Shown here: positions 6,726 through 16,008 of the stretch, in pieces
Position numbering within the stretch: the stretch's first letter is position 1
Layout of the letters: the number at the start of each line of letters is the position of its first letter
Translations under genes and position numbers: made by a program
DNA from: Sediminicola sp047612485
GTDB taxonomy: Bacteria; Bacteroidota; Bacteroidia; Flavobacteriales; Flavobacteriaceae
NCBI GenBank assembly: GCA_047612485.1
Contig: JBLGAT010000051.1
Span: 1-18,712 of the forward strand
Reading direction: 5' to 3'
DNA: 18,712 nt
Notes under the pieces: model-generated
Database searches by the model: none
Told to the model about the DNA's origin: nothing
What the model saw: only the letters and a program-made list of their open reading frames with translations

Positions 6726-7955
6726 CTACACCAAGGCTTTCTTTTTTAGGGTAATTACCGTTATTTCGGGCCATATGCCCACCCTTCCCGGATATCCCAA
6801 AAAGCCAAAACCGCGGTTCACATTGATATACTGCCCCAATTCCTCATAGATTCCTGCCCAGTACTTATACCTCCATTTTACAGGACTCCATTTTATCCAT
6901 CCCGGAATTTCAATTCCAAACTGCATCCCATGGGTATGTCCGCTCAAGGTAAGGTGGTAATGGTAATCATCATGTATCACCTTGTCCTCCCAATGGGAAG
7001 GATCATGGCTCATTAGAATTTTGAAGTCGTCCTTGGCCACATTTGCCTTTGCTTTATCTAGGTCCCCTGCTTTTTTAAAGCCTCCCCTACCCCAGTTTTC
7101 TACGCCGATCAATGCTATCTTAGCGCCGTCCTTTTCCAAATACCGACTCTCGTTTAACAGAAGATCGAACCCTATACTCTTTTGTAAGATTTTTAAATCC
7201 TCAAGATTTTTACTTTTCTCCTCTGGGGTATCCCAATCCACATAATCCCCATAGTCGTGGTTCCCCAATATGGAAAACTTCCCATCCTTAGCTTCCAGGG
7301 TGGAAAACAATTCTGACCAAGGGTGCATTTCCTCAGCTTTGTTGTTCACCATATCCCCAGTAAACAACAGCACATCACTTTTTTGCTTATTTACGAGATC
7401 TATTGCGTATTCAATTTTTTTCCGATTATCAAAACTACCACTGTGTACATCTGATATTTGGGTAATCTGATAATTGTGAAAGGCATCGGGCAAATCATCA
7501 AATTCTAGGTTATAACTTAGTACCTTAAAATTGTATTTACCCTTGTACATTCCGTACAGAAGGGCGCTAAAGGGAATGGCCGCAATACCCATGGCCAAGA
7601 TGCTCAAAAACCGCCTTCTTTCTGGGAAGGTAAATTCCTTTGCCGTGCCAAATAATTTTTGATAGCTGCCGCTAAACATTCTAAAGATATCCTCAGAAAA
7701 CAGAAAAATAATGGTGATCAGCTTAAAGGTCAGCATGGTCAATAAGAGTCCAAAAGCATAACTTTTAGGCCTGCTCAAGACCCTCCCGGGCTCATCTCCA
7801 ACGGTAAACTGATAAACAAAATTCCCCAATGCCAACAAGGATAGCATTATGAAGGTATAATATACCCAAGGATATCTTGAAACAGTTTTTAAGGCTTGAA
7901 GGGTATATAGACCCAAGGCTAGATAGATAGCGATAAATATGACCCAACGAAGCAT
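6726..7955 (-). CDS. Membrane-anchored metallophosphoesterase (YkuE/YaeI-like)
   Basis: The 409-residue protein has an N-terminal membrane region with about four hydrophobic segments (about 2-20, 32-52, 66-87 and 117-134), followed by a calcineurin-like phosphoesterase domain from about 160. All metal-binding motifs are present in order: SDVH (D169, H171), TGD (D201), GNHD (231-234), MSHD (H317) and GHTH (339-342). Such enzymes coordinate two metal ions and hydrolyse phosphomonoesters, phosphodiesters or pyrophosphates. Related YkuE/YaeI/LpxH-type proteins act on membrane-associated substrates, but the substrate here cannot be told. The gene starts at ATG 7955, 55 nt after cutC on the same strand, and has a promoter-like TATCTTTG box in that gap. 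It could be read from cutC as well as on its own. Confidence 0.92.
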   Translation of the reverse strand: MLRWVIFIAIYLALGLYTLQALKTVSRYPWVYYTFIMLSLLALGNFVYQFTVGDEPGRVLSRPKSYAFGLLLTMLTFKLITIIFLFSEDIFRMFSGSYQKLFGTAKEFTFPERRRFLSILAMGIAAIPFSALLYGMYKGKYNFKVLSYNLEFDDLPDAFHNYQITQISDVHSGSFDNRKKIEYAIDLVNKQKSDVLLFTGDMVNNKAEEMHPWSELFSTLEAKDGKFSILGNHDYGDYVDWDTPEEKSKNLEDLKILQKSIGFDLLLNESRYLEKDGAKIALIGVENWGRGGFKKAGDLDKAKANVAKDDFKILMSHDPSHWEDKVIHDDYHYHLTLSGHTHGMQFGIEIPGWIKWSPVKWRYKYWAGIYEELGQYINVNRGFGFLGYPGRVGIWPEITVITLKKKALV

Positions 7956-7969
7956 AGTCTACTTTTTTA

Positions 7970-7977
7970 CAAAGATA
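7970..7977 (-). promoter_or_regulatory. Likely -7 promoter box of the metallophosphoesterase gene
   Basis: The reverse strand reads TATCTTTG, a full TAnnTTTG match, ending 14 nt before the ATG at 7955. A -33 TTTG at the expected 19 nt is absent. The short leader and the missing -33 keep confidence moderate. Confidence 0.4.
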
Positions 7978-8010
7978 TCTGTTAAAGGTGCGTTCTGCCC
8001 CTTTTATAAT

Positions 8011-8733
8011 TTATTTAACCAATCCACTAATTACTTTAATGATGTTTTCGTCTGTTACGGCAACTGACTCCTCCTTAAAAAAGGCAGGGCTGTTCATAGA
8101 TATACGGGGGGAAGCATCCAAAGTTTTATAAAATCGGGATCCCGATAAATGTACCGCTTTAAATTCTTTTTTCTTAAACTCCATTACATTTTCCGGCCTT
8201 ATCCCCCCACCCGGCAAAATAGTGCACGTAGAAGCTTTGTGTTGTAATTTTTCCAATAATGGCAACCCTTTTAAGGCCGAGGTCTCTTGTCCTGAGGTCA
8301 AAATATTGGCAACCCCCAACCCTTCCAGTTGCTCCAAAGCAAGAAATGGATCCAACACCCAATCAAAGGCCCTGTGAAACGTAAACTCCATTCCCTTTGC
8401 CAAGTCTACCAATTCTTTCGTACGCTTAATATCCACCTGGAAGTCTTCTCTCAAAACTCCTGAAACGATGCCATTAAATCCCATGTCCCTGCAAAATTGA
8501 ACATCGTTTTTTACAATTTGAAATTCGGATTTGGAATAGTTAAAATCACCACTTCGGGGTCTAATTAGGACATATACAGGAATGGAAATCTGCTCCTTGA
8601 TACTTTTCATCAGCCCTGGGGAAGGGGTAATCCCACCAACACCCAATTCTACACAAAGCTCTATCCTGTCGGCACCTCCTTTTTGGGCATTCATGGCAGA
8701 TTGCAAAGAATTGGCACATACTTCTATGATCAT
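8011..8733 (-). CDS. cutC: CutC family protein
   Basis: From ATG 8733 the protein has 240 residues and begins MIIEVCANSLQSAMNAQKGG, then ADRIELCVELGVGGITPSPG, the hallmark N-terminus of CutC. Further family features are VLIRPRSGDF, FHRAFDW and ILTSGQ, then TILPGGGIRPENV and VHLSGSR. The fold is a TIM barrel. The name comes from reported effects on copper tolerance, but the biochemical activity of the family is not settled. The frame extends upstream to a TTG at 8766. The ATG is preferred because family homology begins there and the TTG would leave only 9 nt before the divergent glycosylasparaginase gene. The divergent pair shares a 42-nt intergenic region. Confidence 0.93.
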   Translation of the reverse strand: MIIEVCANSLQSAMNAQKGGADRIELCVELGVGGITPSPGLMKSIKEQISIPVYVLIRPRSGDFNYSKSEFQIVKNDVQFCRDMGFNGIVSGVLREDFQVDIKRTKELVDLAKGMEFTFHRAFDWVLDPFLALEQLEGLGVANILTSGQETSALKGLPLLEKLQHKASTCTILPGGGIRPENVMEFKKKEFKAVHLSGSRFYKTLDASPRISMNSPAFFKEESVAVTDENIIKVISGLVK

Positions 8734-8775
8734 ATTCCCTATATTTAGGTCCTTAAAAATAAGCAACCCAGACAG

Positions 8776-9771
8776 ATGAAACGCAGAAATTTCCTTAAAA
8801 ATTCAACAATTGGTGCGGCTGGATTAATTACTACGCCCATACTCGCTTCCTTTGATGAAAATGAATCCAAAATATTGATGGCCGAACAAAGTCCATTTGT
8901 ACAGCACCCTATTGTTATCTGCACATGGAACTTTGCCAATGCTACAGCCAAAGCCTGGGAGGTTCTAAGCAGCGGAGGGAATTCACTTGATGCAGTGGAA
9001 CAAGGGGTCATGATAGAAGAGGCCGATGTGGACAACCAAACTGTGGGTAAGGGAGGCCGTCCGGACAGGGACGGTAATGTTACCCTGGATGCCTGTATCA
9101 TGGATAAGGATGGCAATTGCGGGGCTGTAGTCTATCTTCAAAATATCGTCCATGCGGTTTCGGTTGCCCGCAAGGTTATGGAAGAAACCCCCCATGTGAT
9201 ACTGGCCGGCAAAGGGGCGGAACAATTTGGCTATGAAAAAGGTTTTGCAAAGGAAGACCTCCTAACGGAAAAATCCCGCCAGGAGTGGATGGAATGGAAA
9301 AAGACCTCCCAATACAAACCTGTTATCAATATTGAAAACCACGATACGATTGGCATGTTGGCAATCGATAATAATGGGGATATTTCAGGGGCATGTACCA
9401 CGAGCGGTATGGCCTATAAATTTGGTGGTCGCGTTGGGGATTCCCCCATAATAGGGGCAGGACTGTTTGTGGACAATGAAGTGGGAGCTGCCACAGCTAC
9501 CGGTGTAGGGGAAGAAGTGGTGCGCACTGTTGGCAGTTTTTTGATCGTTGAACTTATGCGCCAAGGAAAAACCCCTCAAGAGGCCTGTGAGGAAGGGGTC
9601 AAAAGAATCATGGCCAAAAACAAGGGAAGGAACGATTTTCAAATTGGCTTTATAGCTATCAATAAAAAAGGGGAAACGGGATCCTTTTGTGTACATCCAG
9701 GTTTTTCCTATAGCATGTTTACAAACCAAGGCCAAGTGAACCACCCTTCAAAATCATTTATTAAACCCTAA
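8776..9771 (+). CDS. N4-(beta-N-acetylglucosaminyl)-L-asparaginase (glycosylasparaginase)
   Basis: The 331-residue Ntn-hydrolase cleaves the bond between asparagine and N-acetylglucosamine in the Asn-GlcNAc stub left after glycoprotein degradation. The start MKRRNFLKNSTIGAAGLITT carries a Tat-type RRNFLK motif and hydrophobic segment, so export in folded form to the periplasm is likely. The autocleavage site is HDTIGM at 189-194, with Thr191 as the new N-terminal nucleophile. R219 and D222 (GGRVGD) lie 28 and 31 residues beyond it, the same spacing as T206, R234 and D237 of the human enzyme. The GGNSLDAVEQG and TGVGEE motifs are also family features. The enzyme is known from Elizabethkingia (Flavobacterium) meningoseptica. 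It diverges from cutC, and polA follows 57 nt downstream with its own promoter-like box. Confidence 0.95.
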   Translation: MKRRNFLKNSTIGAAGLITTPILASFDENESKILMAEQSPFVQHPIVICTWNFANATAKAWEVLSSGGNSLDAVEQGVMIEEADVDNQTVGKGGRPDRDGNVTLDACIMDKDGNCGAVVYLQNIVHAVSVARKVMEETPHVILAGKGAEQFGYEKGFAKEDLLTEKSRQEWMEWKKTSQYKPVINIENHDTIGMLAIDNNGDISGACTTSGMAYKFGGRVGDSPIIGAGLFVDNEVGAATATGVGEEVVRTVGSFLIVELMRQGKTPQEACEEGVKRIMAKNKGRNDFQIGFIAINKKGETGSFCVHPGFSYSMFTNQGQVNHPSKSFIKP

Positions 9772-9774
9772 GTG

Positions 9775-9806
9775 TTTTCAAAAAGATCATAATCTTTGTA
9801 GCTTTG
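9775..9806 (+). promoter_or_regulatory. Likely polA promoter
   Basis: TAGCTTTG (9799-9806) is a full TAnnTTTG match and is preceded by TTTTC (9775-9779) with 19 nt between. The start site would be near 9813, about 16 nt before the polA ATG. A short inverted repeat, AAAGAT-CATA-ATCTTT (9782-9797), lies in the spacer. It is AT-rich and may mean nothing. Confidence 0.45.
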
Positions 9807-9828
9807 AAATACTAATTGAATACCCAAA

Positions 9829-12666
9829 ATGGCAGAACAAAAAAGACTTTTTTTACTCGATGCATATGCATTGATTTTCCGAGGCTACTATGCGTTGATC
9901 AAGAATCCAAGAATCAACTCCAAGGGGATGGATACCTCCGCAGTAATGGGCTTCGTCAATTCTCTTTTTGATGTGATCAAAAGGGAAAAACCAGACCATT
10001 TGGCGGTCTGTTTTGACAAGGGAGGCAGTACTGAGCGCACGGAAATGTTCGCAGACTACAAAGCCAATAGGGAAGAAACACCTGACGCCATCAGACAGGC
10101 AGTACCCTATATACAAAATATACTAAAGGCCATGCACATTCCCGTGGTGGAGCTGTACGGGCTGGAAGCAGATGATATTATTGGCACCTTGGCCAAACAG
10201 GCAGAAAAAGAAGATTACAAGGTTTTTATGGTGACCCCAGATAAGGATTTTGGGCAATTGGTATCGGAGAATATTTTTATGTACAGGCCAGCCAGGATGG
10301 GCAATGGTATAGAAATTTGGGGAATTCCAGAGATAAAGGAACGTTTTGGGGTTGAGCGGCCGGAACAGGTCATTGATTACTTGGGAATGATGGGCGATGC
10401 CAGTGACAACATCCCTGGACTTCCAGGGGTAGGGGACAAAACCGCCAAAAAATTCATTGCCGAATTCGGGTCCATGGAAAACCTTTTGGCGAATACCGAC
10501 AAGCTCAAGGGCAAAATGAAGGAGAAAATCGAAGAAAACAAAGAATTGGGTGTTTTATCAAAGAAGTTGGCGACAATATGTGTTACCTGCGATGTAACTT
10601 TTAACGCCAAGGACTATGAACTGTCCATGCCCGATAGCGAAAAGGTACAGGAGCTCTTCGAAGAATTGGAATTTAGAAGATTAAAAGACCAGTTTCTTAA
10701 ATTATTCTCTGCCGAAGAAGAAACCACAACCACCCAAGTAAGCAGTACCCCAACTGCAAAAAAACAAGCACAGGAGGCCGGAGGCGGTCAATTTTCACTT
10801 TTTGGAGGTGATCCCAACCAACCTTCAGGAACATTGGAAGCGGTATCGAGCAGAAAAACCATCAAGGATGTTGCCCATGTTTACCAAAGTGTAGCACCGG
10901 GAATGGCGATGAAATTATTTATTCAGAACTTGCTTAAACAGACCTCGGTTTGTTTTGACACGGAAACAACCTCTTTAAATTCACTGGAAGCACAATTAGT
11001 TGGGATCGCTTTTAGCTGGGAACCCGGCAAGGGCTTTTATATTCCCTTTCCCGAAGAAATAGAAAAGGCCCAAGACATTATTGAACAATTAAGGCCCTTC
11101 TTTGAAGCAGACAAAATTGAAAAAATAGGACAGAACCTTAAATATGACATCAAGGTGCTGGATAAGTACAAGGTAAAGGTAAAAGGCAAGTGTTTCGATA
11201 CCATGTTGGCACATTACCTGATCAATCCTGATATGCGACACAATATGGACGTGTTGGCAGAGACCTATTTAGACTACACCCCCGTTTCCATTACAGAGTT
11301 AATTGGAAAAAAAGGAAAGAACCAAATGTCCATGAGGGAAGTCCCCTTGGAAAAGCAAACAGAATATGCCGTGGAAGATGCGGATGTCACCTTTCAACTG
11401 GCACAACATTTTAGACCGGAACTGGCCGAGGCCAAAACCGAAGACCTGTTCAACAATATAGAAATTCCACTGTTGCACGTACTGGCAGATATGGAGTTGG
11501 AGGGCATAAAATTGGATACCGATTTTTTACACTCCCTTTCCAAGGACTTGGACAGCGACATCAAGAATCTAGAAACTAAAATTTACGAGGACGCTGGAGA
11601 AGAATTTAATATAGGGTCTCCAAAGCAATTGGGAGAAATTCTTTTTGACAAGATGAAACTGGTAGACAAACCCAAGAAAACAAAAACCGGGCAATACTCC
11701 ACCGCAGAAGACGTACTTTCCTACCTTGCCAAAGATCATGAAATCATACAACATGTGCTGGAATACAGGGGACTCGCCAAATTGAAGAGCACCTATATTG
11801 ATGCCCTACCGGGACAAGTGGAGCCTACCACGGGAAGGGTACATACAGATTATATGCAGACTGTAGCGGCAACCGGCAGGTTGAGCAGTAATAACCCCAA
11901 CCTACAGAACATTCCCATACGAACCGAAAGAGGAAGACAAGTCCGCAAGGCCTTTGTGCCAAAGAATGAAGATTACACCTTACTAGCAGCGGATTACTCC
12001 CAGATAGAACTTCGTATCATTGCGGCATTGAGTCAAGAAACCACCATGATCGAGGCCTTTAAAAATGGTGAGGATATCCACGCCTCCACAGCCTCAAAGG
12101 TATTTAACATCCCATTGGAGGAAGTGACAAGGGACCAGCGAAGTAATGCCAAGACCGTCAATTTTGGTATCATTTATGGGGTATCGGCTTTTGGACTGAG
12201 CAACCAGACAGATCTCTCTAGAGGGGAAGCCAAGGATCTGATAGACACCTATTACAAAACGTATCCCAAATTGCGCAACTACATTAGTGAACAGATAGAA
12301 TTTGCTAGGGAACATGGGTATGTACAAACCGTTTTGGGCAGAAGAAGATATTTAAAGGATATTAACGCAAGCAATGCCATTGTTAGGGGTGCCGCAGAAC
12401 GCAATGCCGTAAATGCCCCCATACAGGGAAGTGCTGCGGATATCATTAAGATAGCCATGATAAATATCCATAAGAAATTGGAAGATGGTAAATACAAGAC
12501 CAAAATGCTGTTGCAGGTGCATGATGAATTGGTCTTTGATGTGTACAAGCCAGAACTGGAAGAACTAAAGTCCATGATCAAAACCGAGATGGAAAACGCC
12601 TATACCCTATCCGTTCCCTTGGATGTGGAGTTGGGAGTTGGAGAAAATTGGCTACAAGCACATTAA
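9829..12666 (+). CDS. polA: DNA polymerase I
   Basis: The 945-residue family A polymerase fills gaps and removes RNA primers in replication and repair. The N-terminal 5'-3' flap nuclease (about 1-290) shows FLLDAYALIFRGYYAL, LEADDIIGTLA, DKDFGQLV and MGDASDNIPGLPGVGDKTA. A proline/glutamine-rich linker (about 295-340) follows. The 3'-5' exonuclease (about 350-560) keeps its catalytic residues: D377 and E379 in FDTETTS, NLKYD (Exo II) and YAVED (Exo III), so proofreading should be active. This differs from Taq-type enzymes, which have lost it. The polymerase domain has motif A DYSQIELR (D722), motif B RSNAKTVNFGIIYG (R771, K775, F779) and motif C VHDE (H898-E900). The ATG at 9829 fits the family start MAEQKRLFLLDAYA. 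Monocistronic arrangement is likely: own promoter-like box upstream and a 199-nt gap before susC. Confidence 0.98.
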   Translation: MAEQKRLFLLDAYALIFRGYYALIKNPRINSKGMDTSAVMGFVNSLFDVIKREKPDHLAVCFDKGGSTERTEMFADYKANREETPDAIRQAVPYIQNILKAMHIPVVELYGLEADDIIGTLAKQAEKEDYKVFMVTPDKDFGQLVSENIFMYRPARMGNGIEIWGIPEIKERFGVERPEQVIDYLGMMGDASDNIPGLPGVGDKTAKKFIAEFGSMENLLANTDKLKGKMKEKIEENKELGVLSKKLATICVTCDVTFNAKDYELSMPDSEKVQELFEELEFRRLKDQFLKLFSAEEETTTTQVSSTPTAKKQAQEAGGGQFSLFGGDPNQPSGTLEAVSSRKTIKDVAHVYQSVAPGMAMKLFIQNLLKQTSVCFDTETTSLNSLEAQLVGIAFSWEPGKGFYIPFPEEIEKAQDIIEQLRPFFEADKIEKIGQNLKYDIKVLDKYKVKVKGKCFDTMLAHYLINPDMRHNMDVLAETYLDYTPVSITELIGKKGKNQMSMREVPLEKQTEYAVEDADVTFQLAQHFRPELAEAKTEDLFNNIEIPLLHVLADMELEGIKLDTDFLHSLSKDLDSDIKNLETKIYEDAGEEFNIGSPKQLGEILFDKMKLVDKPKKTKTGQYSTAEDVLSYLAKDHEIIQHVLEYRGLAKLKSTYIDALPGQVEPTTGRVHTDYMQTVAATGRLSSNNPNLQNIPIRTERGRQVRKAFVPKNEDYTLLAADYSQIELRIIAALSQETTMIEAFKNGEDIHASTASKVFNIPLEEVTRDQRSNAKTVNFGIIYGVSAFGLSNQTDLSRGEAKDLIDTYYKTYPKLRNYISEQIEFAREHGYVQTVLGRRRYLKDINASNAIVRGAAERNAVNAPIQGSAADIIKIAMINIHKKLEDGKYKTKMLLQVHDELVFDVYKPELEELKSMIKTEMENAYTLSVPLDVELGVGENWLQAH

Positions 12667-12728
12667 ATACCAATAAATACAATATATTAGAGCGATTTTT
12701 CAAAAAAAATTAGCTCATAAATAGTGTA

Positions 12729-12746
12729 TATTCTATATATAGAATA
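12729..12746. promoter_or_regulatory. 18-bp perfect palindrome upstream of the first susC
   Basis: TATTCTATATATAGAATA is a perfect inverted repeat with no spacer, centred 128 nt before the susC ATG. It could be an operator for a dimeric regulator. A similar-sized near-palindrome lies at the same distance from the second susC (17904-17921). It is AT-rich, so part of the symmetry is cheap. Confidence 0.35.
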
Positions 12747-12775
12747 GGTCATTTTTTTGATTCATAATATTTTCT

Positions 12776-12852
12776 GTTAAACTTAACATAAAGTTTTAAT
12801 TTTTTAACACAGCTGTAACAAATAATAAATTTTCTTTAAACAGACTAATTCT
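12776..12852 (+). promoter_or_regulatory. Leader of first susC with GTTAAA element and GACTAATTCT box
   Basis: The 199-nt gap before susC holds TTTTCTGTTAAA (GTTAAA at 12776), two TTAACA repeats 21 bp apart (12783 and 12804), and GACTAATTCT at 12843-12852, exactly 13 nt before the ATG. The second susC leader has GTTAAA at 17948 and the identical 10-mer at 18014-18023, again 13 nt before its ATG. No full TAnnTTTG promoter was found here, so the promoter may use another sigma factor or a poorer match. Confidence 0.45.
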
Positions 12853-12865
12853 TAAAACTGTTTAA

Positions 12866-15800
12866 ATGAAATTAAAAATTACTTGTTTCCTTACACTACT
12901 TGTTGTGTTTGGAATGCATTTCGGTTTTTCACAAGGAAAATCGATAACGGGAACAGTAACTTCGGCATCTGATGGTTTACCATTGCCTGGAGCCAATGTC
13001 GTTATTAAGGGCACCAATACCGGTGTACAAACAGATTTTGATGGAAAGTATTCCATTATGGCCAATTCAGGCCAAACCTTAAATTTTTCCTATATTGGAT
13101 TTTCAACTACCGCAATTTTAGTAGGAAGCAGTACTACCATCAATGCTTCCTTACAAGAAGACGCTGAAGCATTGGAAGAGGTCATTGTGGTGGCCTATGG
13201 TACTTCAAAAAAATCTGACTTTACTGGATCAGCTGTTCAGATTAGTGCAGAAAAAATTAAGGACAGACCCATATCCAATGTCGTACAAGCGTTGCAAGGA
13301 GCTGCTCCAGGTGTAAATGTTTCTGCTGCAAACGGACAACCGGGATCTACTCCAGAAATTCAAATTAGGGGTAATGGATCTTTCAGTTCCTCTAACCAAC
13401 CCTTATATGTAGTAGATGGTGTTCAGTTTGGTGGAGATCTTTCTAGTTTAAACTCAAATGACATAGAAAGCCTTACTGTACTCAAAGACGCTGCCTCTAC
13501 TTCACTTTATGGTGCAAGAGCCGCAAATGGTGTTGTATTGATCACTACAAAAAAAGGAAGACAAGGTAAAAGCATTGGAAACTTAACTATCAGTCAAGGG
13601 ATTACCTCTAGGTCAATACCTGAATATGAAAGAGTAAATGCCGAACAATATTATCCGCTATTATGGGAAGCGAGAAGAAACGCATTGTCCATAACAGGGA
13701 GTACTCCAGTGGCAGAGGCAAACCAACGCGCATCTAACGAGATTTTTGGAATTTTAGGTGTAAACCCTTTTAATGTAGCGAATGATCAGATTGTATTACC
13801 AAATGGACAACTAAATCCAGCCGCAAGTCTGTTATATCCGGATGATTTAGATTGGCAAGAACCATTGGTAAGATCTGGCCTTAGAACCAATATTGATTAT
13901 TCATATTCCGGTGGTACGGAAAAGTCAGATTTCTTTGCCTCAATAGGATATCTAGATGACGAAGGATTTATCATTAACTCAGGTTTCGAAAGAATTAACG
14001 GTCGTGTCAATTTAAATTCCCAAGTTACAGACTGGCTTAAGACAGGGGTTAATTTGTCCGCTGCAACCGCATTATCTAATCAAGCTTCGGATGGCACATC
14101 CAACGCCTTTGTCAATCCATTTTTTACCACTAGGTCAATTGCCCCAATTTATCCTGTTTTTGAACATGACCCAACTACAGGAGAGTTTATATTGAACGAA
14201 GACGGGGAACGTATTTATGATTTTAGAAATGATAATAGGGTTGGCAATACCACTGGTAGACACGTGATCCTGGAGACTATTCTCAACACAGACATACAGC
14301 AAATTGATAATTTATCCGCTAGGACCTTTGCCGAAGTGAAATTTATGAAGGATTTTACTTTTACTTTCAATGCTACTTTGGACAAACGTTTTTTCTCTAG
14401 GGAGCGTTTTCAAACACCCGTAGTAGGTGATGGTAATCCCGCAGGAAGGTCACTTAAGACTACCTCGACTGAAACTACTGTGAATTACAACCAGCTATTG
14501 AACTATAATAGAGATTTTGGAAAGCATTCAATAGGGGCTCTTTTGGGCCATGAAAATTATGAATTCAAATTAGAACTACTATCAGGTACAAGACAAGAGA
14601 TCATTGTTGACGGAAACACAGAGCTTATCAATTTTACGACCACCACAAATTTGGAATCGTATGTTAGAAACCTTACTAGAGAAGGGTATTTTTCTCGTCT
14701 CAATTATGATTTTGATGATAAGTATTACCTATCCGCTTCCTACAGAAGGGACGCATCCTCAAGATTTGACCAAGATGTTCGTTGGGGTGATTTTTACTCC
14801 TTTGGCGTATCCTGGAGAATAGATTCTGAAAATTTTCTTGCAAATTCTTCATGGATAAACGCTTTGAAATTAAGAGCTTCTTACGGAGAAGTAGGTAACG
14901 ATGAATTACCAGGATTTTATCCAAGTCAAGCACTTTTTGGTCTTGGCAATAACAATGCCGGTGAAGGAGGTATTCTAGCCAGTGCGGCTGGCAATCCAGA
15001 AATAAGATGGGAAACCAATATCCAAACTGATGTGGCTTTGGAGTTTGGCTTGTTCAACAACAGGGTATCAGGAACCATTGAATATTACACCAGGGAATCA
15101 TCAGACCTGTTATTTGATGTACCCTTACCTCCAAGTGCCGGTTTAGATGAAGTACCTTCTAATATTGGTAGCTGGGTGAATTCTGGTTTTGAATTGGATT
15201 TAAATTTAGGTCTAGTAAGGACAAAAGATTTTTCTTGGAATTTTAACATAAATGCTTCTACCTTAAAAAATGAAATTACCAAACTACCACAGGAAGAACT
15301 TATCAATGGTTCTAAAAAATTAGTTGTAGGTGGTAACATTTTTGATTTCTGGCTCAGAGATTGGTACGGAGTAGATCCTGCCGACGGTTCTGGACTTTAC
15401 ATTTTAGATCCTGAGTTAGGTGCTGTAGGAGATGCAGATGTTAGGCAAGTAAACGGCACAGATGTAACCACAAACCAAAATAAGGCCTTATTCGATTTTG
15501 TGGGCAATGCAACCCCTGATCTATATGGCGCTTTTACAAACACCTTTAATTATAAAAATTTTGAATTAGGATTTACATTTACCTATCAATTGGGAGGTAG
15601 TACTTATGACACTAACTGGGCAAGTCTAATGGATCCAGGTAGTGCAGGTAACGCTTTAAGCACAGATATACTTAGAAGATGGCAGCAACCAGGAGATATC
15701 ACCGATGTGCCAAGATTGGATTCTAATCAAATTGCCCAGTTTGGGGCTGGTTCTGACAGGTTTTTGATAGATACCGATTTCTTATCCCTCAGACAGACAA

Positions 15801-15997
15801 ACATAGCCTATAGTTTTGATGACAACATTGCTGAAAGTATGGGTTTAAGTGGTTTAAGAATATTCTTGTCCGGTGAAAACTTGGCTTTATTTAACAAAAG
15901 ACAGGGCTTAGATGCTGTACAGAATTTTCAAGGAACAACTAGCAATAGATTTACACCTTCCAGAGCAATTACAATAGGACTTAACGTTACATTTTAA
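12866..15997 (+). CDS. SusC/RagA family TonB-linked outer membrane transporter
   Basis: This 1043-residue protein is the TonB-dependent channel half of a SusCD uptake complex in the outer membrane. Residues 1-23 (ending GFSQ) form a signal peptide. Residues about 25-110 are the carboxypeptidase-regulatory-like beta domain typical of SusC (ITGTVTSASDGLPLPGANVV, then TDFDGKYSI). EEVIVVAYGT (near 104-113) is the TonB-box region. The plug domain (about 115-230) includes the signature LYVVDGVQF, VLKDAASTSLYGARAANGVV and LITTKKGR. The rest is the beta barrel, ending in a C-terminal phenylalanine (TIGLNVTF). The susD gene follows after 11 nt. The substrate is not readable; no enzyme gene is attached. 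Base composition is more AT-rich than in polA upstream. Confidence 0.95.
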   Translation: MKLKITCFLTLLVVFGMHFGFSQGKSITGTVTSASDGLPLPGANVVIKGTNTGVQTDFDGKYSIMANSGQTLNFSYIGFSTTAILVGSSTTINASLQEDAEALEEVIVVAYGTSKKSDFTGSAVQISAEKIKDRPISNVVQALQGAAPGVNVSAANGQPGSTPEIQIRGNGSFSSSNQPLYVVDGVQFGGDLSSLNSNDIESLTVLKDAASTSLYGARAANGVVLITTKKGRQGKSIGNLTISQGITSRSIPEYERVNAEQYYPLLWEARRNALSITGSTPVAEANQRASNEIFGILGVNPFNVANDQIVLPNGQLNPAASLLYPDDLDWQEPLVRSGLRTNIDYSYSGGTEKSDFFASIGYLDDEGFIINSGFERINGRVNLNSQVTDWLKTGVNLSAATALSNQASDGTSNAFVNPFFTTRSIAPIYPVFEHDPTTGEFILNEDGERIYDFRNDNRVGNTTGRHVILETILNTDIQQIDNLSARTFAEVKFMKDFTFTFNATLDKRFFSRERFQTPVVGDGNPAGRSLKTTSTETTVNYNQLLNYNRDFGKHSIGALLGHENYEFKLELLSGTRQEIIVDGNTELINFTTTTNLESYVRNLTREGYFSRLNYDFDDKYYLSASYRRDASSRFDQDVRWGDFYSFGVSWRIDSENFLANSSWINALKLRASYGEVGNDELPGFYPSQALFGLGNNNAGEGGILASAAGNPEIRWETNIQTDVALEFGLFNNRVSGTIEYYTRESSDLLFDVPLPPSAGLDEVPSNIGSWVNSGFELDLNLGLVRTKDFSWNFNINASTLKNEITKLPQEELINGSKKLVVGGNIFDFWLRDWYGVDPADGSGLYILDPELGAVGDADVRQVNGTDVTTNQNKALFDFVGNATPDLYGAFTNTFNYKNFELGFTFTYQLGGSTYDTNWASLMDPGSAGNALSTDILRRWQQPGDITDVPRLDSNQIAQFGAGSDRFLIDTDFLSLRQTNIAYSFDDNIAESMGLSGLRIFLSGENLALFNKRQGLDAVQNFQGTTSNRFTPSRAITIGLNVTF

Positions 15998-16008
15998 AAA
16001 ATATATAG

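Noticed and set aside
8740..8747. TATATTTA as a -7 box for the glycosylasparaginase gene.
   Set aside because: The last base differs from TAnnTTTG and no -33 element is visible, so it was not listed as a promoter.
8734..8766. TTG at 8766 as the cutC start.
   Set aside because: Family homology begins at the ATG 8733, and the longer form would leave 9 nt to the divergent gene.
9782..9797. AAAGAT-CATA-ATCTTT hairpin as a terminator of the glycosylasparaginase gene or a polA operator.
   Set aside because: Only six A/T-rich pairs, and it lies within the spacer of a plausible promoter; chance is likely.
12690..12716. GAGC...GCTC inverted repeat after polA as a terminator.
   Set aside because: The inner part pairs poorly, and no T-run follows on either strand.
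12809..12816. ACAGCTGT palindrome in the first susC leader, with TTTAGCTAAA (17976-17985) in the second, as a matched pair of operators 54-57 nt before the ATG.
   Set aside because: Both are short, share only AGCT, and such palindromes are common; kept only as a minor detail.
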